From: Ottowia thiooxydans DSM 14619
Lineage (GTDB): Bacteria; Pseudomonadota; Gammaproteobacteria; Burkholderiales; Burkholderiaceae_C
Length of the DNA: 64,000 nt
Assembly: GCF_000422885.1 (NCBI RefSeq)
Contig: NZ_AUGX01000008.1
Coordinates: 124,001-188,000, forward strand
Reading direction: 5' to 3'
The stretch's first letter is position 1; every line of letters begins with the position of its first letter. Of this stretch, positions 43,417-51,077 are shown piece after piece. The notes beneath the pieces are model-generated. The model saw only the letters and a program-made list of their open reading frames with translations, was not told the origin of the DNA and made no database searches. Both the position numbers and the translations under genes were made by a program.

Positions 43417-44577
43417 ATGACAGGGCCATTGAGCGGTGTGAGAGTTCTAGACCTAACGCACATTCTTGCCGGGCCGTTCGGCACCATGTTTCTGGCTCAT
43501 ATGGGGGCCGAAGTGATCAAGATCGAGTATGGCGACGGTGACCGCTTTCGCCGCTCCTGGATGCCGCCAGGTTCGACTGAAGATGGCTATGAGTTCCTGG
43601 CCGTCAATGCGAACAAAAAGCACATTACCTTGAACTTGAAAAACGAAGAAGGGCGTCAGATTTTCAAGGAGATGGTCGCCAAAAGCGATGTCATCGTCGA
43701 GAATTTTTCACTCGGTGTGATGGAGCGGATGGGGTTTTCCTACGAAGAACTCAAAGAGATCAATCCACGCATAATTTATGCGAGCTCGCGTGGCTTCGGA
43801 GACTCCGGGCCCTACGCGGAAGCTCGCGCCTATGCTTACACCATCATGGCAATCAGCGGCTGGATTAATAAGAGTTGGGAATACTCCGGCGCCTACGGAA
43901 CCAAGACATTGGGAATTGGGGATGAGGCTTCGGGCGTTTCGATGGCCATGGGAATTTGCGCAGCGCTGTACAGCCGCTCTGTTACAGGCAAGGGGCAGAA
44001 AATTGAAGTTTCCATGCAGGAAGCCTTGCTTGGTTTCATGGTTAGCACGCTTCATAGCCATTTCGAGAACATGACCACAGGTGCCAAGCCGCAGCCTTGC
44101 AAGGATGGCTATATGGCATTTCATTTCGGTGGTACGACAGATGCTATCTGGCGGCGTTTTGCTGCCGCGATGGGGCATCCCGACATGGGCTCGGATCCCC
44201 GCTTTGCCACCGAAAACGACCGGCGCGACAATTTGGCTGAGCTTCAGGAAATGGTGTCGATGTGGCTGATGGAGAAGCCCAAGGATGAGCTATGGAAGAA
44301 ATTCCGTGAGCTCGGCATTGCCAGCGCTCCCGTCCTTGCAATCGGAGAGGTGATAGAGGACGAACACATCAAGGCGCGCGGAGCGTTCACAGAGGTTGAA
44401 CATCCCGAACGCGGCAAGATGAAGCTGCTCAGTCCCTGGATCCGTTTTAGCGATACCCCCGCCAAGATCACGCATGCTGGCGGTGCCGTTGGGCAACACA
44501 ATGCGGAGGTCTATGGCGATCTACTCGGATATTCATCCGACGATGTCGCTCGGCTGACCAAAGAGGGAGTGTTCTAG
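43417..44577 (+). CDS. CaiB/BaiF-type (class III) CoA-transferase
   Basis: A 386-aa family III CoA-transferase. The N-terminal block GVRVLDLTHILAGPFGTMFLAHMGAEVIKIE and the catalytic aspartate Asp169 in GIGDEASG are both clear; Asp169 has the same number as in formyl-CoA transferase. It moves CoA between carboxylic acids through an aspartyl-CoA anhydride. GGGAGA precedes ATG 43417. It is the probable activating step of the island pathway, feeding the thiolase-fold/DUF35 pair. Confidence 0.9.
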   Translation: MTGPLSGVRVLDLTHILAGPFGTMFLAHMGAEVIKIEYGDGDRFRRSWMPPGSTEDGYEFLAVNANKKHITLNLKNEEGRQIFKEMVAKSDVIVENFSLGVMERMGFSYEELKEINPRIIYASSRGFGDSGPYAEARAYAYTIMAISGWINKSWEYSGAYGTKTLGIGDEASGVSMAMGICAALYSRSVTGKGQKIEVSMQEALLGFMVSTLHSHFENMTTGAKPQPCKDGYMAFHFGGTTDAIWRRFAAAMGHPDMGSDPRFATENDRRDNLAELQEMVSMWLMEKPKDELWKKFRELGIASAPVLAIGEVIEDEHIKARGAFTEVEHPERGKMKLLSPWIRFSDTPAKITHAGGAVGQHNAEVYGDLLGYSSDDVARLTKEGVF

Positions 44578-44982
44578 ATGAACCCGGAACAAGATGCAGC
44601 AATGCAGGAGATCCTGCAACTCGAGGATCGCAGGGCCAGGGCGATCGTTTCCAAAGATCACGCTACTCTGAGAGAACTGCTCGCTCCCGATCATGTCTAC
44701 ATTCACTGCTCGGGGCGTATCGATACTTTCGCCAGTTATATCGATAGGGTGTTGACGGGTAAGTCTAACTACCACTCGCTGGACTTCAGCAACGTGCAGA
44801 TCAAGCTTCTGGGCGACACAGCCATCGTTTGGGGAGATGTTGTCATGGACATGCGGTTACCAAGCCAGCCGCGTGTGCTCGTGCTGCGATTTTCAAATAT
44901 CTGGAGCCGCATCGACGGTCGCTGGTTGAACGTGCATTGGATTGCGGCTCCCAACACGCAGCCGCCTACGCAGCCATCCTGA
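44578..44982 (+). CDS. NTF2-like (SnoaL/DUF4440) protein
   Basis: A 134-aa cone-shaped NTF2-fold protein. The N-terminal ILQLEDRRARAIVSKDHATLRELLAPDHVYIHCSGRIDT is typical of DUF4440/SnoaL-4 members, which include isomerases, dehydratases and proteins without known activity. Its ATG at 44578 follows the CoA-transferase stop directly, with GAGGGAG upstream, so the two are coupled. The role is unknown; a hydration or isomerisation step is possible. Confidence 0.75.
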   Translation: MNPEQDAAMQEILQLEDRRARAIVSKDHATLRELLAPDHVYIHCSGRIDTFASYIDRVLTGKSNYHSLDFSNVQIKLLGDTAIVWGDVVMDMRLPSQPRVLVLRFSNIWSRIDGRWLNVHWIAAPNTQPPTQPS

Positions 44983-45008
44983 GATGAAAATCCAATAAGG
45001 AGTTTCGA

Positions 45009-45836
45009 ATGAAGCAGTCCCCTGCAGTCGATGCACATGCTCACATTTTTTGCGGACCAGAGCATCCGATGTCGCCCCACAGGCTCTATACGCCGCATTC
45101 CACCGAAATGGGTACGGCAGATCAGTTTTGTGCCGTTCTGGATGCGCATGGATTTAGCCACGCTTTGCTGGTGGGTGCGGGCCCGTACCGCACGGATAAC
45201 AGTGGCATGCTGGCTGCTATCGCCGCATTTCCCGGCAGATTCAAAGGCATTGCTTTGGTCGAACCTGACATTGACGAACATGAAATGAAGAGCTTCGTCG
45301 AGCATGGCATCGTTGGCATCCGGGTCAATCTTTCCGGGTTTGGTCTGAGTCAGATCACTGGGGCTGCGGCCGATCGCCTGCTCGCGATGTTGAAGGAGAT
45401 GGGCCTGTTTCTGCAGATCATCTGTCAGAAGGATGATCTCGTCACGGCAATGCCCATCCTGCGGAGATCCGGGGTGAAGGTCATGGTTGATCACTTCGGT
45501 CGCCCGGACATAAGCCAGGGCATCGCGCAGCAAGGCTTCCAAGCTCTGCTGGAACTTGGACGATCCGGTAATGCGATCGTCAAACTCTCAGGCCCCTTCC
45601 GCTCGTCCGTCGCTGGATTTCCTTATAAGGATGTGGACCAGTTTGTGAGCTCCGCGATGGATGCCTTCACCCTTGATCGCTGCGTTTGGGGATCTGACTG
45701 GCCATTCGTCGATATGCACCAGCGTATCGACTACGGGCCAACCGCCAGTTGTATAGCAAGGTGGCTGCCTGATGTGGAGGATAGGCAGAAAGTCCTCTGG
45801 GACACGCCAGCGCGTCTCTTTGGCTTCACTGCCTAG
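45009..45836 (+). CDS. Amidohydrolase-family TIM-barrel hydrolase (pyrone-dicarboxylate lactonase-like)
   Basis: A 275-aa amidohydrolase 2 protein. The first metal-site motif is VDAHAHIFCG (residues 8-17), DHFGRPD supplies another ligand, and WGSDWPF near the C-terminus holds the general-base Asp. The layout is that of 2-pyrone-4,6-dicarboxylate lactonase (LigI) and related lactonases or decarboxylases. AAGGAG lies 7 nt before ATG 45009. It closes the main island operon and could open a lactone ring. No specific substrate can be named. Confidence 0.8.
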   Translation: MKQSPAVDAHAHIFCGPEHPMSPHRLYTPHSTEMGTADQFCAVLDAHGFSHALLVGAGPYRTDNSGMLAAIAAFPGRFKGIALVEPDIDEHEMKSFVEHGIVGIRVNLSGFGLSQITGAAADRLLAMLKEMGLFLQIICQKDDLVTAMPILRRSGVKVMVDHFGRPDISQGIAQQGFQALLELGRSGNAIVKLSGPFRSSVAGFPYKDVDQFVSSAMDAFTLDRCVWGSDWPFVDMHQRIDYGPTASCIARWLPDVEDRQKVLWDTPARLFGFTA

Positions 45837-45967
45837 CCCACAGGAAGATTCAGCGCAAGTTTGAGGAAACCGAGCGGGCAGCAGTTGGCTTCATCGACAC
45901 TGGGCTGGGTCGCTCGTACTCCACTCGACTGCTCAGGCAGGAGATTGGCCATTTACCGGAATACAAC

Positions 45968-46585
45968 ATGAAGCTTTACTACAACGCCGCCTCGCCGTTT
46001 TCCCGCAAGGTGAGGGTTTTTGCTCGTGAGGCGGGCTTGCACCCACGCGTCGAAGAAGTCCTCACGGCCGTTTCGCGGTCGAAGGTCAACACCGAGTACG
46101 CGTCTATCAATCCCCTAGTGAAAATACCTACGTTGATTACCGAGGATGGCATGTCAATCTTCGATTCGGCCGTCATCTGCGAATACCTTGACTGCCTCCA
46201 CACTGGGATAAAGCTTTTTCCGCCGGAAGGTACGAAGCGGTGGCGCCACCTAAGATTGCAAGCGACGTGTGATGAGATTTTGGATTCGGGAAATTTCTTC
46301 CGATTTGAGACCGTGGATAGGCCAGAGCATCGCAAGGATTGGGCGTTCGCCTTGTCGGAAAAAATGCGCGGTGGTTTGGACCTGCTGGAAGCCGAAGTGG
46401 GAGTTCTCGGCGGCGGTCCGAGTATTGGCAGCATCTCCACCGCCTGTACGCTGGCTTGGCTAGACTTCAGATTCGGCCATCAAGATTGGCGTGTGGGGCG
46501 TCCGAAACTCGCACAGTGGTACCCAGAATTCGCGGCACGCCCCTCAATGCAGAACACGCCACCGTCGTCGCCACCCAAACTTTGA
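45968..46585 (+). CDS. Glutathione S-transferase family protein
   Basis: A 205-aa GST. The N-terminal thioredoxin-like domain starts MKLYYNAASPFSRKVRVFARE, with the glutathione-binding NPLVKIPTLITEDG and FDSAVICEYLD. A helical C-terminal domain follows. Ser rather than Tyr or Cys is at the usual catalytic place. It lies 131 nt after the amidohydrolase and is convergent with the LysR gene. It may conjugate a reactive intermediate or isomerise a product. Confidence 0.85.
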   Translation: MKLYYNAASPFSRKVRVFAREAGLHPRVEEVLTAVSRSKVNTEYASINPLVKIPTLITEDGMSIFDSAVICEYLDCLHTGIKLFPPEGTKRWRHLRLQATCDEILDSGNFFRFETVDRPEHRKDWAFALSEKMRGGLDLLEAEVGVLGGGPSIGSISTACTLAWLDFRFGHQDWRVGRPKLAQWYPEFAARPSMQNTPPSSPPKL

Positions 46586-46629
46586 TCGCATCCAGACGCG
46601 CATCGAGGCAAGGCCGTTCTACGGGGTAT

Positions 46630-47544
46630 TCAGCCCTTGCCAGCTTTTTCCTTTTTGGTCAGGGTCTCTGACAGGAAGTCGATGAAGGCCCGCACCTTGA
46701 GCGATCTAAAACGATGCGGTTGATAGACGACGCTGATGCTTCGACCAGGAAGCTTGTGCTCATCCAGCACTGTCTCCAACCTGCCACTGGCCAACTCCTC
46801 AATGACGAGGTAATTGGCGATTTGTATCAGGCCAAGGCCGGCGCAAGCGCCGCTCACAAGAAGATCGACATTGTCAGCAAAGATCCGGCTGTCGAACGAA
46901 GAATGGAACATTTTAAGTTCTGTGGCATTGGCGCCCTTTAGTATCCATTCAGTCGCGGTACCGCTTTTTTCCTCGATGTAGGAGATGCGCTTGTGGCCCG
47001 CGAGATCGCTCAGCTGTTGCGGTTTGCCATATTTCGCAAAGTAGCCCGGCGAACCGCAAATCACGGCCGGCGCCATGAGCAACTGACGAGCGACAACTCC
47101 CGGTTCCGTCACCTTGCCGACGCGGATTTCCACGTCCGCGTTGCCATGAGCCTTTTCAGCTTTGCTGCTTTCGATCTCGACAAGAATTTCTGGATAGGCC
47201 TCCATGAACTTGCCGAGCGCCGGAATGAAGATATTCTTGCCAAAGCCAAGAGGCATTCGGACGCGAAGTCTGCCGCGTGGAGTCTGGCGCGATTTGGAGA
47301 GATTCAGCTCTCCTTCTTCAATGTGCTGCAGTGCTTGCTTGCAGCTTTCGAAAAACTGCTGTCCTTCGTTCGTAAGCTGAACGGATCTAGTTGTGCGGGC
47401 AAAGAGTTGCACACCAAAGTGAGCTTCAAGCCGCTTGATCGCGTTGCTGACGCCAGCGGGAGAAATGCCCATGCTTCGAGCAACTTTCGCGAAGTGCTGT
47501 TCTTCAGCGACCCTGGTGAAAATCCGCAACGTTTGCAAGTCCAC
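46630..47544 (-). CDS. LysR-family transcriptional regulator
   Basis: A 304-aa LysR protein with the helix-turn-helix at residues 1-60 (LRIFTRVAEEQHFAKVARSMGISPAGVSNAIKRLEAHFG) and an effector domain. It is close to the CrgA/DsdC-like group that often regulates neighbouring catabolic or efflux genes. It is placed at the end of the island on the minus strand, convergent with the GST gene, and is the best candidate for island control, although it is not divergent from its supposed targets. Confidence 0.88.
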   Translation of the reverse strand: MDLQTLRIFTRVAEEQHFAKVARSMGISPAGVSNAIKRLEAHFGVQLFARTTRSVQLTNEGQQFFESCKQALQHIEEGELNLSKSRQTPRGRLRVRMPLGFGKNIFIPALGKFMEAYPEILVEIESSKAEKAHGNADVEIRVGKVTEPGVVARQLLMAPAVICGSPGYFAKYGKPQQLSDLAGHKRISYIEEKSGTATEWILKGANATELKMFHSSFDSRIFADNVDLLVSGACAGLGLIQIANYLVIEELASGRLETVLDEHKLPGRSISVVYQPHRFRSLKVRAFIDFLSETLTKKEKAGKG

Positions 47545-47647
47545 GGTCAGATTGTCCCATAGGGCCCTAGTGAATCAAGTTGCGATAGGGCTGCTTTCTG
47601 CGCTTTCATCATTGGCCTACTGGACTCAGGATGGCCTGGGCAGAAGA

Positions 47648-48493
47648 TTATTTCCGCGCTGCCACACAATCCCCCGCCTTACACCCCAGCCAATCCAGCA
47701 ACTGCCGCAACTTCCCCTCGGTGCTGGTGTCAAAACCATTAATGCCAATTGACTTGAGCACCTCTTGCCCATCTGCCGAGTTAGGAAGATCGGTCAGGGC
47801 TTTTTGCATGGCAACAATCGCAGCTTTGTCGAAGGATTTTTCCGCAATTAGTGGGAAAAAGGGCTGTGTCACACTTTTGTGCAAAACTGGTCCGCCTTCC
47901 TTGACCCATTTCTTAGCGGCTCCAGAATAGGACGCAAGCGCACCGACTTGACCGAACCCGTTAGAGATGTAGAAGCTCACAGCCTCTTGTTCTCGAACGT
48001 AGGTCACGGCCTCTTTGTTGATATCTATACCGTGGTTGCGCAGTTCGGCGGCGCAAAACTTCGTCATGTAGGAGATCTTCTCCGGCATCACGATTTTCTT
48101 ACCCTTGATGTCCGCCAGTGACTTGATGGGGGAGTTCTTCGGGATGGTAATGAAGCACTGGCCGTCTGGTTTGGCCGTTGCGACGAATTGATAGCCATAG
48201 TCGCGCAATCCGCGGGCCGGGAAATCGCTGGGCCGCGCCAAGGCCAGATCGAGACGGCCGCTTTGCATGCCCTCCTCGAGCTGGGAAAATTCGCGAACGA
48301 ACACAACATTGACGTTAGTTTTGAGCGCGCCACTCAAGACCTTGGCCAAACCGCCGTATTTGAGCAGCACCCGTGCATGGTCGGTGCCTCCGGAAGTGCC
48401 TTCGCTTACTCCCAAAATCAAATCGCGCGCCTGCGCCTGGTGCGCGCAAACAGCCAACATGCCAGTGATCAACAATGATCGAAACTTCATCAT
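47648..48493 (-). CDS. PhnD-like phosphate/phosphonate ABC binding protein
   Basis: A 281-aa periplasmic protein with a signal peptide (LLITGMLAVCAHQAQA). It has the PhnD/SsuA-type fold markers: DLALARPSDFPARGLRDYGYQFVATAK, SLADIKGKKIVMPEKISYMTKFCAAELRNHGI, and a late FPLIAEKSFDKAAI. Members bind phosphonates, phosphite, sulfur compounds or serve as sensor inputs. No permease or ATPase gene is adjacent, so it is an orphan here. It lies upstream of the LysR gene on the same strand with about 100 bp between them. Confidence 0.78.
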   Translation of the reverse strand: MMKFRSLLITGMLAVCAHQAQARDLILGVSEGTSGGTDHARVLLKYGGLAKVLSGALKTNVNVVFVREFSQLEEGMQSGRLDLALARPSDFPARGLRDYGYQFVATAKPDGQCFITIPKNSPIKSLADIKGKKIVMPEKISYMTKFCAAELRNHGIDINKEAVTYVREQEAVSFYISNGFGQVGALASYSGAAKKWVKEGGPVLHKSVTQPFFPLIAEKSFDKAAIVAMQKALTDLPNSADGQEVLKSIGINGFDTSTEGKLRQLLDWLGCKAGDCVAARK

Positions 48494-48815
48494 TTCCCCC
48501 TCCAGGGATGCTCGGAGCGATCATATCGGAAGTGCACATTTGTGTGACATTTTTCACATATGTGGTGGCATTCATACAGAGGGGTTCTGAGAGCGCTAAA
48601 CTGGCGGGCTGAGAAGGTGTGAACGAATCCCTCATACCCGCCTTGACCGTCCAAAACCACCCGCTCTGCGTTGCAAATGCTCGCCATAGCCCGAGCTATG
48701 CTTGCGCTTTGCGCCTTGATCGGGCGGTTTTTGACGGCCCTTTCGGACACGCCGGATTCATTCACACCTTCTGAGTCCGCCGGCGCTGTGCCGGTATCTT
48801 TCACTGGCACCCACC
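48494..48815. other. Gene-free region holding a palindromic element
   Basis: This 322-base gap lies between divergent genes and is mostly occupied by the palindromic repeat at 48602-48783. The rest should hold promoters for both sides. TGTGTGACATTTTTCACATATG around 48540 is AT-rich and contains the inverted pair TGTGA/TCACA, a possible CRP-like site. Confidence 0.45.
48602..48783. repeat. Long palindromic repeat element
   Basis: The left arm GAGAAGGTGTGAACGAATCC (48611-48630) is matched by the right arm GGATTCATTCACACCTTCT (48754-48772) with one mismatch in 19. Outside these, GGCGG at left faces CCGCC at right. Inside, ACCGTCCAAAACCACCCG (48646-48663) faces CGGGCGGTTTTTGACGGC (48721-48738), and the centre around GCCATAGCCCGAGCTATG is again paired. 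The whole piece folds into one long interrupted hairpin. It contains no gene and shares its arm with the repeat at 32965-33004. Confidence 0.7.
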
Positions 48816-49883
48816 ATGTCCATGATTCCCGCTACCATCCTTACCGGCTTTCTAGGCGCGGGCAAGACCACGCTCCTGAAGCGCGTACTGACCGAGGCCC
48901 ACGGCCAGAAAATCGCCGTCATCGAAAACGAATTCGGTGAAGAAAACATCGATAACGACATTCTGGTCAACGATACGCAAGAGCAGATCATCCAGATGAG
49001 CAACGGTTGCATCTGTTGCAGCATTCGGGAAGACCTGCGCAGCACGCTTCAGTTGCTGGCCGCCAAGAAGCGCAAGGGTTTGCTGGATTTCGAGCGTGTC
49101 GTGATCGAAACGACGGGCCTGGCTGACCCCGGGCCCGTGGCGCAGACATTCTTCATGGACGATGAGATCGCAGAAAGCTTCCTGCTGGACGCCATCATTA
49201 CCGTGGTGGATGCCAAACACGCCGCCCAACAGCTGAATGATCGGCAGGAAGCGCGCCGGCAAGTAGGGTTCGCTGACCAAATCTTCATCAGCAAATCCGA
49301 CCTGGTGAGCGCAGACGAGTTGGGCGCGCTTCAGCACCGCCTGAAGCACATGAACCCTCGTGCGCCACAAAAAGTGGTCCATTTCGGCGATGTCCCCCTC
49401 AGCGAAGTGCTGGATTTACGTGGCTTCAACCTGAATGCCAAGTTGGACATCGACCCCGATTTTCTCAAGGAAGATGAGCACGATCATCATCACCATGAGG
49501 GCGAAGACTGCGATCATCCCTCTCACAAGCACGGTCATGATCATGGGCATGAACATGGGCATGGTCACCACCATCACCATGACGACGACGTCAAAAGTTT
49601 CGTTTTCCGCTCGGAGCGCCCCTTCGATCCTGCCAAGCTAGAGGATTTCCTGGGCGCCATCGTCAACATTTATGGCCCAAGGATGCTGCGCTACAAGGGC
49701 GTGCTGGCTATAAAGGGCACGGAGCGCAAGGTTATTTTCCAGGGGGTCCATCAATTGATGGGCAGTGACCTGGGGCCTGCCTGGGGCGAAGAGGAACCAC
49801 GTATCAGCAAAATGGTGTTTATTGGTATAGATTTACCCAAAGACATCCTCATGCAGGGGCTTGAGCAGAGTCTGGTGTCTTGA
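48816..49883 (+). CDS. CobW/COG0523-family metal-chaperone GTPase
   Basis: A 355-aa G3E GTPase. Walker A is GFLGAGKTT (residues 11-19), the metal-binding CxCC motif is GCICCS (Cys65, Cys67, Cys68), and the guanine-specificity region is ISKSDLV. A His/Asp/Glu-rich loop of about 33 residues (around 222-255) contains runs of His and one Cys, typical of zinc-handling members such as YjiA and ZigA. The C-terminal CobW_C domain follows. It probably delivers zinc, or possibly another metal, to a client protein. No Zur site was identified. In related genomes it commonly lies next to dksA. Confidence 0.9.
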   Translation: MSMIPATILTGFLGAGKTTLLKRVLTEAHGQKIAVIENEFGEENIDNDILVNDTQEQIIQMSNGCICCSIREDLRSTLQLLAAKKRKGLLDFERVVIETTGLADPGPVAQTFFMDDEIAESFLLDAIITVVDAKHAAQQLNDRQEARRQVGFADQIFISKSDLVSADELGALQHRLKHMNPRAPQKVVHFGDVPLSEVLDLRGFNLNAKLDIDPDFLKEDEHDHHHHEGEDCDHPSHKHGHDHGHEHGHGHHHHHDDDVKSFVFRSERPFDPAKLEDFLGAIVNIYGPRMLRYKGVLAIKGTERKVIFQGVHQLMGSDLGPAWGEEEPRISKMVFIGIDLPKDILMQGLEQSLVS

Positions 49884-50032
49884 TTGGGGAAATCCTCAAT
49901 AGGAGCCTTTAAACACGCTCTAAAACCCCTTCCTGTGAAGTAATAACGGTTTAAGGTGTGCGTTCGGCCAGAACGCCGATACAATCGCCGCACTTTGAAC
50001 CGGTGGGGCAGCGAACAAGGAGTTCATGTTCC

Positions 50033-50164
50033 ATGGAGAAGTCGCCCAAGAAGGTCTATAAGAGGGCTTTGCGGGATGAAGAAAGACCCGCTTCATCCGT
50101 TGTACATTCAGTGGACCGATTAGCGCCCTCCGGCACTATCGTCCACGGGAGACAGACAAAGTGA
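50033..50164 (+). CDS. Small ORF coupled to dksA
   Basis: A 43-aa reading frame, MEKSPKKVYKRALRDEERPA and onward, from ATG 50033 to TGA 50162-50164. AAGGAG (50017-50022) lies 10 nt before this ATG. Its stop overlaps the GTG start of dksA as GTGA, so translation of dksA could be coupled to it. The peptide is basic at its N-terminus and matches no family I recognise. It could be a regulatory leader or simply an untranslated leader of dksA. Confidence 0.45.
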   Translation: MEKSPKKVYKRALRDEERPASSVVHSVDRLAPSGTIVHGRQTK

Positions 50165-50904
50165 AATCTGCGGCTGCCAAGAGCACGGCGAAAACTAAGG
50201 CACCTCCGTCAAAAGCGGTGCCAGCCAAGGCGTCCGCGGCCCCTTCCAAGGTGCCCGCGGCTGCTAAAACTCCCTCGCCACCCAAAGTGGCTCGGGCACC
50301 CGCACCGGCCAAGAGTGCACCCGCCAAGACGGGCGCACTGAAAACCATCCGTCCAACCGCTACCCCTACGGCTGCAGACCTTGCGCCAGCAGCCCCGAAG
50401 AATTTGCCCATGCCTATCGTTGCCTCTCAGCCCGTGCCTACTCCGATCAAAAAGGATATGAGCCTGGCTAACAATTGGAAAACCAAAACGCCCGCTGAAT
50501 TGACGGATGCCGAAATCATCGCCATGCCCGATAGCGAGTACATGAGCGACAAGCAGATGGCGTTTTTCCGCCTCAAGCTGGTGCGCCTCAAGGATGACAT
50601 TCACGCCAATGCGGGGCAGACCACAGAGAATCTGCGCGAAGACACCGTGGTGGTCCCGGATCCTGCCGACCGTGCCACCATCGAGGAAGAGCACGCGCTG
50701 GAGCTGCGGACTCGCGACCGTGAGCGCAAGCTGCTGAAAAAAATCGAGCAATCCATCTCCCGGATTGACTCTGGAGATTATGGCTATTGCGACGAGACCG
50801 GAGAGCCCATCGGAGTAGGCCGCCTGTTGGCCCGGCCTACCGCGACGCTGTCGCTGGAAGCTCAGCAAAGGCGCGAGCTCAAGCAAAAGATGTTTGGTGA
50901 CTGA
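50161..50904 (+). CDS. dksA: RNA polymerase-binding transcription factor DksA
   Basis: A 247-aa DksA from GTG 50161 with GGGAGA 9 nt upstream. Residues 1-100 form a Lys/Ala/Pro-rich extension absent in E. coli DksA (151 aa). The coiled-coil tip motif DxxDxA is present as DPADRA (D167, D170, A172). Of the four zinc-finger cysteines only Cys210 remains (GYCDETGEP, then ATLSLEAQ), so the globular domain should not bind zinc; this is common in betaproteobacterial DksA. With ppGpp it adjusts transcription of rRNA and amino-acid genes. Confidence 0.92.
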   Translation: MKSAAAKSTAKTKAPPSKAVPAKASAAPSKVPAAAKTPSPPKVARAPAPAKSAPAKTGALKTIRPTATPTAADLAPAAPKNLPMPIVASQPVPTPIKKDMSLANNWKTKTPAELTDAEIIAMPDSEYMSDKQMAFFRLKLVRLKDDIHANAGQTTENLREDTVVVPDPADRATIEEEHALELRTRDRERKLLKKIEQSISRIDSGDYGYCDETGEPIGVGRLLARPTATLSLEAQQRRELKQKMFGD

Positions 50905-51077
50905 TTAACCCTTTTGGACGGCATGACTAGAAGTCTGAGCGGCCGACGCCGCCAAAGCGAAACGTACGCAGAACGAGTACAGCGCGGTGATGCCGACAAG
51001 CCCAGGTTAGTACCAGGGGGGCAAAGCGTCATGCTGCGTTGGGCTGTTTGCTCGCGAATCGCGTTGGGCGCAGCACT

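Noticed and set aside
49480-49585. Short tandem repeats of CAT-containing units
   Set aside because: They encode the His-rich metal loop of the GTPase in frame.
50026-50061. 11-codon frame from ATG 50026 before dksA
   Set aside because: The AAGGAG to ATG distance is only 3 nt, so ATG 50033 is the better user of that site.
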